From assembly GCA_022495995.1 (NCBI GenBank), contig JAFEMH010002435.1:124001-188000 (forward strand): DNA of 64,000 bases, read 5' to 3'. The notes below the pieces were generated by a model. The model had not been told where the DNA came from, did not search any database, and saw nothing but the letters and a program-made list of their open reading frames with translations. The stretch is from Adenophora triphylla var. japonica. Its lineage: Eukaryota; Streptophyta; Magnoliopsida; Asterales; Campanulaceae. The number at the start of each line of letters is the position of its first letter. The first letter of the stretch is position 1. Of the stretch, positions 11,315-24,060 are shown piece by piece. The position numbers and the translations under genes were made by a program.

Positions 11315-12175
11315 CCGTCTTGCCATGATTAGGATTGAAATTACATGCTAGATTTAATGTGATTATTTGCTACCATGTGATATGAAATAGATCTAGATTC
11401 CATGTGTTTTGTTTCTATGAAAAACAAGTATATGAGATATGCCATATTCATGATTAATGATAAATTAATTAGATTAGTTTATCACATAGGTTATTAATCT
11501 ATTAATATGATTATTTAGATTTGTAATTTCTCAAAATTAAATCAAATTGTTTGTATAAAATTTTGTGAAGCCCTATGTTCATGATTATGTTCACATGAGA
11601 TCTATGTTACAACCATGCGATATTTGTTACATGTTGAAAACCTTCTAAATATATAAGTCTTATGCCATTTCTTGATTAGAACACTTGTGATATTTTAGGG
11701 TATTTGATGTAGTTTCGACTCAGTTGGGTGCATCTTATATTTTAATTTGTGATCAAGGTGAGATAATGGTTGATGTAGTTTTGACTCAGTTAGGTGCATC
11801 GTTCCATGTCTCACATGTTTGAAAAAGGTTTTGACTTAATTGGTGCTTTCAAATGAGATTTGACCCAAGGCATAGATGAGATTTAAAACATGTTTTTTTG
11901 ACATATGATGTCTATTGAAATCTCATAAAAGATCTAAGAGTCATATAGTGATATGATTGATGTTTCTACCTAAATAGCTTAATTTCGGGTATTGACTCAG
12001 TTAAACCAAAATCAAGTGAAATATGGATCTTAGCCTACTATGATTATATGATACATGTTTGTATTTGAAGGTGTATAATTTAGTGGGAGTATTTATGAAA
12101 TACATTATTTGCTCTTAGATGATAAATGTGTTGATATTGATATATGTTTATATTGTTTGCATATTTTATTGTAGA

Positions 12176-12724
12176 ATGGCTACACACAATAATCAACCCC
12201 TGTCACTGCGATCTGTCCTTGAGAAGGACAAGCTTGAGGAGAATGGTACAAACTATCCTGATTGGATCAGAAGCCTTAGAATTGTTCTAAAGCAAGAGAA
12301 GAAACTGTACGTTCTCAATGAACCCATTCCACCTCAACCTGCTCCAAATGCTTTTAGGGCTGATAGGGATGCACATAAGAAACATAATGATGATTCTACA
12401 GATGTTGCATGCCTTATGCAAGACACTATATCTAAGGCTCTTCAGAATGACCTTGAGCACATAGATGTAGCATTTGATCTTGCTAAGTGCTTAAAGGAAA
12501 TGTTTCAAGTGCAAGCAAGAAATGAGAGGTATGATGTGGTTAAGTCCCTGACTGCATGCAAGATGCAAGAAGAGCAATCTGTGGGAGCTCATGTCCTTAA
12601 GATGAAGGGTTACATTGAGCGTCTCGAAAGGCTTGGAAATCCGTTGAGTTTGGAAGTCGCCACAGATTTGATATTGAATTCATTGCCTGAAGTTATACTC
12701 ATTTCATTATGCACTATCACATGA
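12176..12724 (+). pseudogene. Copia gag (capsid) N-terminal part, frameshifted
   Basis: The likely start is the ATG at 12176 (MATHNNQPLSLRSVLEKDKL). The translation has the copia gag pattern: GTNYPDWIRSLRIVLKQEKK, then ...LFDLAKCLKEMF-like and KMKGYIERLERLGNPLS segments (UBN2/gag-polypeptide type). The frame ends at a stop near 12722. The continuation (MTGMDKNLSELYAMLKTAE) is in another frame from 12709, so an indel lies around 12690-12715. Gag forms the cytoplasmic particle that packages element RNA. Confidence 0.88.
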
Positions 12725-15700
12725 CTGGCATGGATAAGAATCTCTCGGAATTGTATGCGATGCTTAAGACCGCAGAGATGAATATCAAGAAGCCTAAAAC
12801 CGATACTGTGTTAATGGTTAACAAAGGCAAAGGGTTCAAGAAGGATGGCAAAGGTAAAGCAAGTGTTGCTAAACCTAAGGCAAAGGTTGCCGATGCCAAA
12901 GAGGCTCCCAAGGCATCTCAAAAGGATGTCGTTTGCTACCATTTCCAAGAGGTTGGACATTGGAAGCGCAACTGCAAGGCTTACAAGGAAGGCCTAAAGG
13001 CGAAGAAGGGCAATACGATTGCTGCTGCTTCAGGTATCTATATGGTAGATATTTTCCTTTCTGTTTCTAGTTCATCGGTATTAGATACCGGATGTGGATC
13101 TCACATTTGTTTAAATGTGCAGGGACTGAGAAATAGGAAGCTACTCAAACAAGGTGAAGTTGACCTGCGTGTTGGGAATGGAGCAAGAGTTGCTGCATTA
13201 GCCGTAGGGACATATGATGTAACTTTACCTAGTGACTTAATACTTGTTTTGAACAATTGTTACTATGTTCCGGATTTGAGTAGGAATATTATTTCTGTTT
13301 CTTGTTTGGATAATGAGGGGTATAATTTTCTTATTGCGAACAAGAAGTTTTATATTTATTTAAATGATATGCATTATGGTATTGCAAATTCATGTAATGG
13401 CCTTTATGTTCTTGATGTTGATGAGAAACAAAATAGTGTTGAAAATGTTTATCATATGGACAAGAAGTCTAAACCGAATGACGTGAACAACTCGTTCATG
13501 TGGCATTGTCGGCTTGGTCATATAAACGAGAGACGCATCTCTAAACTCCACAAAGATGGAATGTTAGACTCACATGATTATAAATCATATGAGATATGCG
13601 AATCTTGTTTATTGGGTAAAATGACCAAACCACCCTACATTAAGAGTAGTGAAAGGGCTAGTGACTTATTGGGCTTAATACATACTGATATATGCGGACC
13701 AATGAGCAGCATTGGTAGGGGAGGATTTCGGTATTTCATTACATTCACCGATGACTTATCTAGATATGGCTATGTCTATCTAATGAAGTCAAAGAGTGAA
13801 TCGTTTGAGATGTTTAGAACATTTCAAAATGAAGTACAAAATCAACTTGGCAAAACAATTAAAGCACTTCGATCTGATCGTGGTGGTGAGTATTTGAGCC
13901 AAGAGTTTGACAATCATCTCAAAAACTTTGGAATTGTTTCAGAGTTGACTCCACCCGGAACGCCACAATGGAATGGTGTTTCCGAGAGGAGGAATAGAAC
14001 CCTATTAGATATGGTTCGTTCGATGATGAGTCAAGTAGACCTTCCTATATCCTTTTGGGGACATGCATTAGAGACTGTTGCGTTCACACTGAACAGAGTT
14101 CCTACTAAATCGGCTCCAAAAACCCCACATGAGATGTGGCATGGAAGAGAACCTAATTTGTCTTTCATGAAGATTTGGGGTTGCGAAGCTTATGTGAAGA
14201 GACTTGTCTCTGATAAGTTAGCACCTAAATGTGACAAGGTTATTTTCGTTGGTTACCCTAAGAAAACCAAAGGGTATTACTTTTACAACCGCGCTGAGAA
14301 CAAAGTATTTGTTGCTCAATATGGTACTTTTCTTGAGAAACAGTTTCTCAATAAAGCATCTAGTGGGAGTAAAATTGATCTTGAAGAAGTTCAAGAACCC
14401 GAAAGTAACATGGAACCGATAGTAGAGACTGAACCAAGTCCACAAGAAGTTGTGAAACCGGTTCAAGATCCACAAGTCCATCGTAGATCGGATAGGTTAC
14501 GATCCGCACCCGAGAGATATGGATTTCTCGTGTCGAAAAGTAATGAAGTGGAAGTCATTGAGAATGACGAACCTACTTCCTATCAAGAGGCGATGTCCGA
14601 TCCCAATTCGGATAAATGGTTAGAAGCCATGAAATCCGAATTGCAATCCATATCGGATAATCAAGTTTGGAACTTGATTGAGCCACCTGAAGGTGTAAAA
14701 ACCATAGGGTGCAAGTGGGTCTTCAAGAAGAAGACTGACATGGATGGGAAGGTGCATACTTATAAGGCTAGGCTTGTTGCAAAGGGATATAGGCAAACTC
14801 ATGGTGTAGACTATGATGAAACCTTCTCGCCTGTTGCCATGCTTAAGTCTGTTAGAATTTTGATTGCCATAGCCGCATATTATGACTATGAGATATGACA
14901 AATGGATGTCAAAACGCTTTCCTTAATGGAAAACTGCTTGAGGATGTGTATATGACACAACCCGAAGGTTTTGTAGATCCACGAAATTCTAGTAAGGTGT
15001 GCAAGTTGCAAAGATCCATTTATGGATTAAAGCAAGCTTCTAGGAGTTGGAATCTTCGGTTCGATGAGAAAATCAAAGAGTTTGGTTTTATCAAGAACGA
15101 AGATGAACCTTGTGTATACATGAAATTCAGTGGGAGCATTGTGCTATTTCTCTTATTGTATTTCGATGATATCTTACTCATTGGAAATGACATTCCTGCG
15201 CTTGAGACTGTCAAGTCTTGGTTAGGGAAGTGTTTCTCAATGAAAGATATGGGCGAAGCCGCTTACATCCTTGGTATCAAGATCTATAGAGATAGATCTA
15301 AGAGGATAATTGGTTTGAGTCAAAGTACCTACATTGACAAGGTTCTTAGAAGATTCAAAATGGAAAATTCTAAGAGAGGAAATTTGCCAATGGGTCATGG
15401 TGTTACTCTTAGCAAGACGCAGTGTCCTAAGACAACTGATGAGCGAAAGAGAATGAATGAAGTTCCATACGCTTCGGCTATTGGATCTATCATGTACGCT
15501 ATGATTTGTACTAGACCCGACGTCTCGTATGCTTTGAGTATGACGAGTCGATACCAATCTGATCCTGGAGAGAACCATTGGATGACAGTCAAGATGATTC
15601 AAAAGTACTTAAGAAGAACTAAGGATGTGTTCTTGGTATTTGGAGGGATGGAAGAAGATCTTGTTGTAAGAGGTTACACAGATGCTAGCTTCCAAACCGA

Positions 15701-16163
15701 CAAGGATGATTTCCGATCGTAGTCGGGATTTGTGTTTATGCTTAATGGAGCTGCGATATGTTGGAAGAGTTCCAAGCAGAGTACTATTGCCGATTCTACT
15801 ACTGAGGCCGAATATATAGCGGCATCCGATGCAGCTAAGGAGGAAATTTGGATCAAGAAGTTCATTAGTGACTTGGAAGTTGTTCCAAGTATCACTAATC
15901 CGGTGGAACTTTATTGTGACAACAATGGTGCCATGGCACAAGCAAATGAACTAAGGTCATACCAGAGATCCAAACATATACTTAGACGTTTCTATCTCAT
16001 TCGAGAGTTCATTGATCGGGAAGACGTTAAGATATGCAAAGTATCAACCAATGACAACATTGGGGATCCGCTAACAAAGCCCCTCGCACAAGCTAAGCAT
16101 GATGGTCATGTGAGGTCCATGGATATTAGATACATAGATGGAGCCAAGTGCAAGTGGGAGATT
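12709..16163 (+). pseudogene. Copia pol: zinc knuckle, protease, integrase, RT, RNase H, with stops
   Basis: Domains in order follow. The gag zinc knuckle reads CYHFQEVGHWKRNC (about 12931-12972); the second Cys is replaced by Phe. Protease is LDTGCGSH (13081-13104). The integrase HHCC zinc site starts WHCRLGH near 13501 and ends CESCLLGK; the core includes HTDICGP, SDRGGEY (near 13873) and the catalytic Glu in NGVSERRNRT. RT starts WVFKKKTDMDGK and carries YFDD at 15159-15170. RNase H includes GYTDASF and TEAEYIAASDA (near 15800). TGA at 14896-14898 replaces an expected Trp codon, and TAG at 15720-15722 replaces an expected Gln, so the polyprotein is split in three. All other motifs are readable, indicating modest age. 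Confidence 0.92.
16151..16162 (+). promoter_or_regulatory. Copia polypurine tract
   Basis: CAAGTGGGAGAT directly precedes the 3' LTR start TGTTGG, the expected position and purine bias for plus-strand priming. Confidence 0.75.
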
Positions 16164-17775
16164 GTTGGTGTAATGCCCTAGGCTATAGTTATGTTTAACT
16201 TAAACCGTTATGTATCATCTTTATTATTTATTATAGAGCGTGTTTATTCCGTTCATTATATGTTTTGCATGTTTTTATATTGAACTGCGTCCCTAGTTGT
16301 TGTGAACAACTAGTATAAGTTGGTAATGGATAATCATAGAGATGATTATATGTATGGAGATGCACATTATACTTATGGATACTTGCTAGAGAACAAGTAT
16401 TGGACATGACCTACTTATGAGATTTATGACATGGTCTGTTGTCATGATTAAATCTCATGATAGTCGTGCCATTGAATCCTTTGTACCTGAGATTATCATC
16501 GTCTTCCACATAACGAAGATCATGTTTGATATAGTCTAACACTATGTTTAATCGGATAGCAATAAAGGCTATGTTAGCACGATTGGATTCATGTAGGGAA
16601 GAATGATAAGTCAAGACGGATTTGTCCCTCTTATGAAGAGAGATGTTTGCTTGGGCCCCTCGATGAATGATGTTGATGAAATGTGTGGCCACACTCAAGT
16701 GATTTGATAGAGATCAAATGCATTTAGATTATCAACATATTCGGAGTCGAGAAAGCATTGAACGGAATGAGTTGACATAGACCTTGACTCATGTTCAATT
16801 GGACATCGTGGACAAAGGGATTGTGACATTGGATCTATCGAGGAATTAAGCTTTGATGTTATATTAATTGGGTGGATATAATGGTTTGCTAGAAACCACT
16901 TATGTCTTGTGAGGTCATGTTTTGACTCACTACCAACATAATATAATTCCTTTTGGGTCACACACAAAGAACGAATTTGATTCTGGCTGAAACTTGGAGT
17001 TCTGGCTTGATGTACCGTGCGACATACTTGACCACATCAGAAAAACATTTTCTGGCTAGGTATACCGCGCAACACAACTTGCCCGTTGAAGGGCACGACT
17101 CGTGCTTTTGGGCACGAGTCATACCAAAGTCCAGCACGACTGCTTTTTGAGTCGCGACTCGTATAACGAGTGATTTTGCCTAAGCACAACTTGTGCCCTC
17201 AGGGACGAGTCGTGCCCGACGCGAAATTCGTGTCCGATCTGCTTTCCAAGGCTGGGAAGGTTTTTGTTATTGACAACGACTTAACCCTAAGTGTTAGGGA
17301 ATTTATATGGGATATAAATACAAGTCCTTGGGCAGCAAAAAAAAAACTCTCTCTCTCACACCATACATCATTGTTCTAGATTTATGAAATTCTAGGCCCT
17401 GATCAAATCCATAGTTTTTGCCATAGATTATTGAAAAGTGTTTCAATAATCAAGAGGATCATCTAGCAATCCAACAAGAAGGTGTTCTTGGTTCGTTCGT
17501 GTGTGGATTACCATTAGAGGGTGGTTACATTATCACCTAAGGCTTGGATCAATTCATCACATTGAAGATCAAGGAGAAGTTTGAAGATCCGATTCGACAT
17601 CAAAATTCTAAGGCTTGAATTTTGTGATCTACTTTGTTAAACTTCATCGCATTCAAGGTATGTAAATTCTATCTCATATAAATTTCTAATCTCTTCATGC
17701 TAGACAGATCTTAGGGCTAGGGTTTTGATGTTATTCTAAGTTCTTCCGCTGCGTTTGTAACCTCAAAACCCAACA
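16163..17775 (+). repeat. 3' LTR of the copia element
   Basis: 1613 bp, nearly identical to 9685-11300. Differences include loss of CpG in one palindrome (GCACGACTCGTGC became GCACAACTTGTGC near 17183) and a few indels. It is followed by the duplication GAAAC. Confidence 0.95.
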
Positions 17776-19368
17776 GAAACTAGCTCAAGAAGAGAAGGAG
17801 GCAGTAGCCAGGCAGGCTGCCCTGGGAAAAGTTTTACCGAAGGGCGCAACTCCGCCCGTTGTTGACAGGTTATCCGACGCTCCTCTGGCCGCAACAAAGT
17901 GGATCCCTCAAACAAAGGATATGCATTTGCCTCCTCCCCCCAGAGGACATCCACCATCATCTGCCCGTGGCTCCAGCCCGGTTGGCCGCACCATTCCCTC
18001 CGGACACATTGATTCGTCCCGGAAAAGGTCTGCCTCTAATTCTGAGACGACGGGCAAGGAGAAACAACAGAGGACTCATAAGGGGGAAGATAACACATGC
18101 CCAAGCCTCCACTGGCTTTGGCTCAACTCCTTCTTCCTCGGGCAAGGGGAGGACTATCTGCTCGGCATCTTATCCCGTGCTTCCCAATGAAGCTCGCGAA
18201 CCGGCCTGCGGCCTGCGTGAAAAGCTGGAGAAAGTGTCCGAAGTCAAAGGGGTGGATCCCTACTTCTGCGGGGGTTACAACTCTGTGATCGAGCAAGGAG
18301 CATTAAATAGGCTCTACGCCCCTGATTTCTACGGGGTTGTGGTATCCAAGATGAACTCTGCCGCCCTGTCCAGAGATATGGGCTTAATGGCTATTGAGGT
18401 AACAATCTTTCTGATGCTGAACCACTACTTCTTCTGATCGTACTGCTAATTGTTTACTTTTCTGCTCGCAGATGGCTAATAAGTCCATGAGGATGAGGGA
18501 GATCAACGACGAGCAGGCCACCCTCTTGTCCGATCAAGCCAAGGCTTATACTGAAAAGTCTAAGGCTTTGGCCAAGGCTGAGGAAAAAGTGAATACCCTG
18601 ACGGCCTCTCTGACTGAGAAGGAGGGAGACCTGAGGGTTGTCATAGGTCGGCTTGATGAGGCCAATAAAGATTTGGACAAGGCCAAGGGACGGCGGGATG
18701 AGCTCCGCGGGCAGAAGTCTGACCTCGAGAAGAGAAATGAAGAGTTGGCGGTCAAGCTGGAGGCTGCCAAAAAGACGGTTCTGGGCCTGGAGCAGACTGT
18801 GGACGAGCTGTCCGAGGATCTGCTCCCTCTAAGGAAGTTTCAATTGGAGCGGGAGGCTATCTTGGCAGTTGCTCGCAAAGAAGCAGTGGAGGAGTTCAAA
18901 AACTATAAGGAGTGCAAGGAGATGATCCTGGATGAGTCTTCTATCCAGTACGAGCTCGGTTGTTTGACACATCTAAGGAACTTTGCTGCTACAGGCAAGT
19001 TCTCTGCGGAGCAATTGGCCGTAATAGGCTCTTTGATCTCCACAGATGCTCTCTGCCCGCCCGGGCACGCATTGGTCCCTCTGGCTGAGGATGAAGTAGC
19101 CAACTTGGAGCTCGCAATGGCCTCCTCCTTGCCTCATGTGGCTGCGGTCACCGTTCCAAGCCTCTAGAATAAATTGGACCGGATGAGGTTTGGAATGGAA
19201 GGCTTATCACTTGAAGAAGCTGTTGCTCGCGTGTTTCCCGATGGGCCTGCAGTCAGCGACTTATTTCCACTGCGGTCAGCCCCAACTCAGGCTCCTACTG
19301 AGCCTATAACAACCGGCCTTAGCCGCCGGATCACCCGAGAGTCTGCCCTCTCCAAATCCTACTTCTGA
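17776..19368 (+). pseudogene. Accessory (antisense) ORF of the Tat element, 3' part: Pro/Ser-rich linker and coiled coil
   Basis: This resumes the gene interrupted at 9684. The first part (LAQEEKEAVARQAALGK...) is charged, followed by a Pro/Ser-rich region with KRSASNSETTGKEKQQR, a frame change near 18090, and CGGYNSVIEQGALNRLYAPDF. An intron is clear: GTAACA at 18399 to CTCGCAG at 18471 (73 bp). The next exon from 18472 (MANKSMRMREINDEQATLLS) is a long heptad-rich coiled coil (LTEKEGDLRVVIGRLDEANK, then ...LEKRNEELAVKLEAAKKTVL). A TAG at 19165-19167 interrupts the same frame, which continues to 19368. The arrangement of N-terminal plant-transposon domain and C-terminal coiled coil is known from accessory proteins of gypsy elements. 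The biochemical role is not known. Confidence 0.72.
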
Positions 19369-20445
19369 AGCTGTCAAGGAGAACGCTCCTAACTCTACCC
19401 AGCCTTTAGCTTAGGATTTTTCTTTTCTTCATTTGTAATAGACTTTTAGGATTTGTAAATCATTTGTTCTATTAATGAGAAGTATTTTTCCAATTATTCT
19501 TTGTCTTTTCTAGGCTGTTTCAAGTTTTGGCAATGTTTGAATACTTTTGATATTAAATATCAATGCTTTGGTTAAGCTGGTATTCTTGCTTTTTCTTTTT
19601 CCAGCTTATGACTTGGAACAATTATTTTTGACTAAATGCCGTGGTTTATGGTCATGATAGGCCTTCTGACCGCGTTTATGAGTTTATAACTCTTTATTCA
19701 AAATTGCTTTGAGTTTTTTGTGAGAGTCAGCCCTTTTTCTCTATGATCGCGTTTGTTATGGCCTTGGACAATTTTGAGGTCTTGACACCATTTCGTCTAT
19801 TTGGCTTTTAAAACTTCTTTGATCAATCCCTTCCACTTACGCTTATTTAGATTTTTAAATCCGTGGCGTAATTTTAAAAGAGCCAAGGCAAGCTACTTTC
19901 ATTGGGCAAACGGATTGTGGCCGTGAGGCTATAGTCCACGCAACACTAGGTAGGGGCATACTGGCCCTTTAACCTACTGGCATCTGTATCGACTTACTTG
20001 TGGTTCACGCGGTTTGACTCTTTGGAGTCTTGTGGCGATCATGTAATAGACTCATATGTTGGCCTTTGTACATACAGGCGTGCGGTCAACAACCAACTAA
20101 ACTAGCCTTTGTCCCCACTTGCATCTATATCCACTTATTGGTGGTCCATGCGAACAAGACTAGGAGTCGTGTCCGCAATCATGTACAGGCTTGATGGCCT
20201 TTGTACACATATAGGCGTGCGATCTTAAAGGATCTTTGCGCATCAGTATGTAGGGGCTTTTATATTGGCCCTTGAACCCATTGGCATCTGCTCTTGCATT
20301 TTTTATTATTTTTTTTTGCGGGCAGCCACTTTTGCTTATTTAAGCTGGTGGGAGTATTGCTACAACAGTTTTTGTGCAAAAATTTCCTTGATATTCATAC
20401 GCTCATTGCTTCTATCATCTTTACAAAATACAAAGATTTTTAAAA
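19369..20445. repeat. Non-coding spacer with degenerate tandem repeat
   Basis: Between about 19960 and 20280 a unit near 130-150 bp recurs imperfectly: (T)GGCCTTTGTACA, AGGCGTGCG and CTTGTGGTTCACGC / TTGGTGGTCCATGC appear in order two to three times. Retand-type Tat elements are known for tandem repeats in their 3' region. No ORF is supported. Confidence 0.55.
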
Positions 20446-21507
20446 TTAATACTTTCTAAGGTGATCGCTATTCCAAGCGTTCTTGAGGTCTTTTCCTTCC
20501 TTTGTCCGCAATCTGTAGGTACCCTCTTTGATTATTTGGGTTACCTCGTACGGACCTTCCCATTTCGGGGAGAGTTTGTGGAAACCAGTTTGGGTCCCTT
20601 GTACTTCAACGTTTCTGAGTACCCAATCTCCAATTGAAAAACTTCTCTTACTCACTCTCTTATCATGATGCTTCTTCGCTTTTTGCTTGTAATTCACCAT
20701 TTTTTTCATTTGCCTGTATTCTCTTTTCCTCGAGATCGTCCAGGTCGTATCTTATGTTTGCCTCATTTTGAGACTCATCGAAGTACGTGACTCTGTACGA
20801 GGGTAAGGTACTTCCACTGGAGCCATTCCCTCTAACCCATACGTGAGTGAGAAAGGAGTTTCGCCTATTGAATTTCTGATCATTGTGCGGACAACCCATA
20901 ATGCAGTTTGCAGCTCATCTAACCAGCGTCCTCCTCTCCCTTCCAAATTTTTCTTCAAGGCGGAGAGGACTAACTTGTTCGCGGCCTCAGCTTGACCATT
21001 CCCTTGGGGGTAAGCCACTGCGGACTGGCGATGTTGTACTCTCATTCTCTCACATTCAGTTATGAATTTTGTAGAGAACTGAGTGCCATTGTCTGAGACT
21101 ATTGCTCGGGGAACCCCAAATCTGCACCAGATGTGATCGTGGACGAAATTTATAACATTCTCTTCGGAGATGGTGGCCAAAGCTTTTGCTTCTGTCCATT
21201 TTGTAAAATAATCCACGGCCACCACGGCGTACTTAATGCCTCCTCGAGCAGTTGGGAATGGGCCAATCAAATTGATCCCCCAAGTATCAAACGGCCACGA
21301 TGGTACTACCAAAGTCTGCTCTGTTGATGGGAGTCTAGGGATGTCCGCAAACCGCTAGCATTTGTCACACTTTCTTACGTACTCTTCGGCATCTCTCCTC
21401 ATCGTCGGCCAATAAAATCCTTGGAATTTAATTTTGTCCGAGAGAGTACGAGCACCAGGATGTCCGCCACAAACTCCTTCATGGAGCTCATAGAGTAAAT
21501 TGGTGAC
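20446..21507 (-). pseudogene. Tat-element integrase (HHCC remainder, DDE core, GPY/F C-terminus)
   Basis: From 21507 downward, VTNLLYELHEGVCGGHPG and VRKCDKC form the zinc-binding domain. The catalytic core follows with DTWGINLIGPFPTARGG, IVSDNGTQFS and GNGQAEAANK. In the first motif the usual catalytic Asp (GxDxxGPF) is Asn, so the triad is incomplete. After a frame change near 20710-20750, the C-terminal module holds SIGDWVLRNV and PKWEGPYEV (GPY/F module) and stops at 20446. The N-terminal part of the same reading frame lies at 30042-30335, across the LARD insertion. Integrase would insert the cDNA into the host chromosome. Confidence 0.9.
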
Positions 21508-23086
21508 TGAATGCGCGCTCGCCCGAAAAAATAAGGAGTCGCCACGCCATGCTTTTGGAGGTGCACTTTGAAAAACCTTTTGAAAGAGAATGGGTTTGGG
21601 GGTCAGGTTACGTGTTGGGAAGAACCGAGAGTTCACCCAACACGCCTCGTCTGTAGACGAGTCTTTCTAATTTAGACATCCAAATAATTCAAATAAATGT
21701 GCAAACGATGATAATAGACAAGTGCAATAACCATGAATTTTATTGAATATGCAAGATCATTACAACTTGTAGACCAATTGTTCGGGAGGCCACATCCCTT
21801 TTACAAAGAATAAGAACAGACATAAAGGAAATCAGGTCCTCTGCAAAGGACCATATCTGTCGCGTGACACAGGACTCCTCATGTCCAAATGTGTCGCGTG
21901 ACATCAATGGTCACCTTGCAGAGACCTACAATAAACAGATCACAGAATCTCTAGATGAACACGAAATGCAATTACAAATCAGATCCAAGCACTAAACAAC
22001 ATGATCATAAAACTACAAGCTAAGATAACTAACTAGAACAACTTACAACTGAAACATGGTCCCTGCAGATGGTCACGACATGTCGCGTGACACAGGACTC
22101 CTCATGTCCAAATGTGTCGCGTGACACAGGGTTACCATCTGCAGGTACCTCACAAACTGAGATGCAGACCCAACAGATGCACAACAATTATACCAGAATC
22201 AATAAGAACAACAAGAAATAGATACGAATCGATCAAAGGAGTGTGGATATGGGAGATCCACACTCCCTTGACATCCAAATTGCAAATCTAAGTAGATCAC
22301 ATCATAAGCAAGCAATTGGACTCAATTATAAACGATTTAAACAGAGAGATTGCAGTTGCCACTTGATAATCTGAGGCAGATGGAGCCTGATTATCAAGTG
22401 GGAGAAGAAGGAAACAACAATTAAGCAAAATATGAGAGCGAGAGAGAGAGGGAGAGTGTTACCCTTGTAGTCCTCAACTTCTACACCAAGTTAGGTGTAA
22501 AAGCCTTCGATTCAGCTTCTGGAATAGAGATCTAAGCACGGACTGAGAACTAAATTGGAAGATATGAAGTGTTTGAGGAAGTAGGGAAGGAATTGGGTTG
22601 AGGAGAGGTGAGAGGTAAGGGAATTGGAGGGGAATTGGGTAGTTTTGGTGAGGAAGGAGGAGAGAGAGAGTTTCTGGAGCAATTTGTGCAGAGTTACGTT
22701 AGGGGACTGGAATTGGGATCCAAAACTGAGAGGGGTAGGGTCTTATTTATAGCTGCAGTCTATGGTAACCTTATGTCGCACGGCATAACGTATCCACTTT
22801 CTATGCCTCGACTTGTCGCGTGACACAAGGTGACCATAACCGTTTTGGCGCCAAATCTGATTCTGGAACCTTCTTGGATAATACCTAAAAAATCCAAAAT
22901 AGATTTATTCCTTTTAGGTCCTTTAGCCTGAGCAAAATACCAAAAAGTACTTCCTTCGCGAGAAACTTATGAAATGTTTTCGAAAGTCTCGGGATGGATC
23001 GGGAATTTACCAAAACGCCCCTAAATGCAATTTTATCAAATTAAAATGCATCTGAAAAGGTCGCGAATTGGATTGGCGTACTTACA
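21508..23086 (-). repeat. 3' LTR of the LARD element
   Basis: 1579 bp. Minus-strand TATA box at 22744-22751 (TATAAATA). It contains several copies of the palindromic word TGTCGCGTGACA (near 21860, 21894, 22082, 22117 and 22813). A short GA-rich microsatellite near 22435-22455 is longer in the other LTR. Confidence 0.93.
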
Positions 23087-23277
23087 GAGCCCCTCGGCAA
23101 CGTCACTTTTAGAAAAAAGTGAGGTTGTCGATAAAATAAGACCCAATCCCAATGAGCGACAGGGGAATAAGGTGGAGGGCTAAACGGTGAATTGGGGAAT
23201 CGGATGGCTTGACCTTTTGAGAAAGGATTCCTACGTATCCCTAAAAGGGAATCAAGCCAAATCGTAGTTTGAAAATA

Positions 23278-23605
23278 TAGGAACGAGCCTAAGGAGGTAT
23301 AGGAACAAGCGTAATGAGGTGTAGGAACATGCCAAAAGAGGTATAGGAACAAGCCAAAAGAGGTATAGGAACAAGCCTTAAGAGACATAGGAACAAGCCT
23401 TAAGGGGGACATAGGAACAAGCCTTAAGCGACATAGGAACAAGCCTTAAGGGGTATAGGAACAAGCCTAAAGAGGCATAGGAACAAGCCTTAAGAGGTAT
23501 AGGAACAAGCCTAAAAAGGTATAGGAACAAGCCTAAAAGGTATAGGAACAAGCCTTAAGAGACAACGGAACAAGCCTAAAAGGTATAGGAACAAGCCTAA
23601 AGAGG
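23278..23605. repeat. Minisatellite, unit about 22 bp (ATAGGAACAAGCCTTAAGAG)
   Basis: About fourteen degenerate copies of a 20-23 bp unit lie head to tail inside the LARD, near its 3' LTR. Tat/Ogre-type elements often carry such arrays at this position. Confidence 0.9.
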
Positions 23606-23814
23606 ATCGAGATTAACTCAAAAGTATCGCGAGATGAACTCCAAGGAAAAGAAATGACTTTTACGAGAAAGCAAACATAAGACAAGATGATTTGCAGTTG
23701 AAATGAGATATACTTTCATACATGTACTGTGTTTACCTGCAAGGGTTGTGCACACAAAGATCACTTGAAGTGATTGGCTGACTTTGGAACATTTGCCGAG
23801 TAGAACACGAACTT

Positions 23815-24060
23815 TGCTGTTGATATTACCGTTGCAAGACGGACTCTGCTAATGATTTGACGTTGCAAGACGGGTATTGCTGGTGCTTTCCATTGCAAGA
23901 TGGATACTGCTGATGATTTAACGTTGCAAGACGGGTATTGGTGGTGCTTTTCCATTGCAAGATGGACTTTGCTGAGGATTTGTCGTAGCAAGACGGACCT
24001 TTGATGAACATTTGCCATTGCAAGACGGACCTTTAATGATGATTTGACAATGAGGCTGAT
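23815..24060. repeat. Tandem repeat, units of about 35 bp (TTGCAAGACGG...)
   Basis: Words CGTTGCAAGACGGGTATTGC and CATTGCAAGATGGA alternate with GATGATTTGA or GGTGCTTT spacers in about seven units. A minus-strand ORF across it is only the repeat. Confidence 0.85.

Larger units (their letters stand above)
9685..17775 (+). mobile_element. Ty1/copia LTR retrotransposon inserted in the accessory gene
   Basis: LTRs are 9685-11300 and 16163-17775 (1616 and 1613 bp, TGTTGGTGTA...AACCCAACA). Identical 5-bp duplications GAAAC flank the element at 9680-9684 and 17776-17780. The internal order is gag, protease, integrase, RT, RNase H, which defines copia. Joining the flanks restores the reading frame of the accessory gene (...KARKLAQEEKEA...), proving the insertion point. 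Two stops, one frameshift and a damaged zinc knuckle make it non-autonomous now. Confidence 0.96.

Noticed and set aside
22608..22823. 71-codon ORF repeated at 29562-29777
   Set aside because: Present in both LARD LTRs, overlaps the LTR promoter on the other strand, and matches no gag or pol domain.
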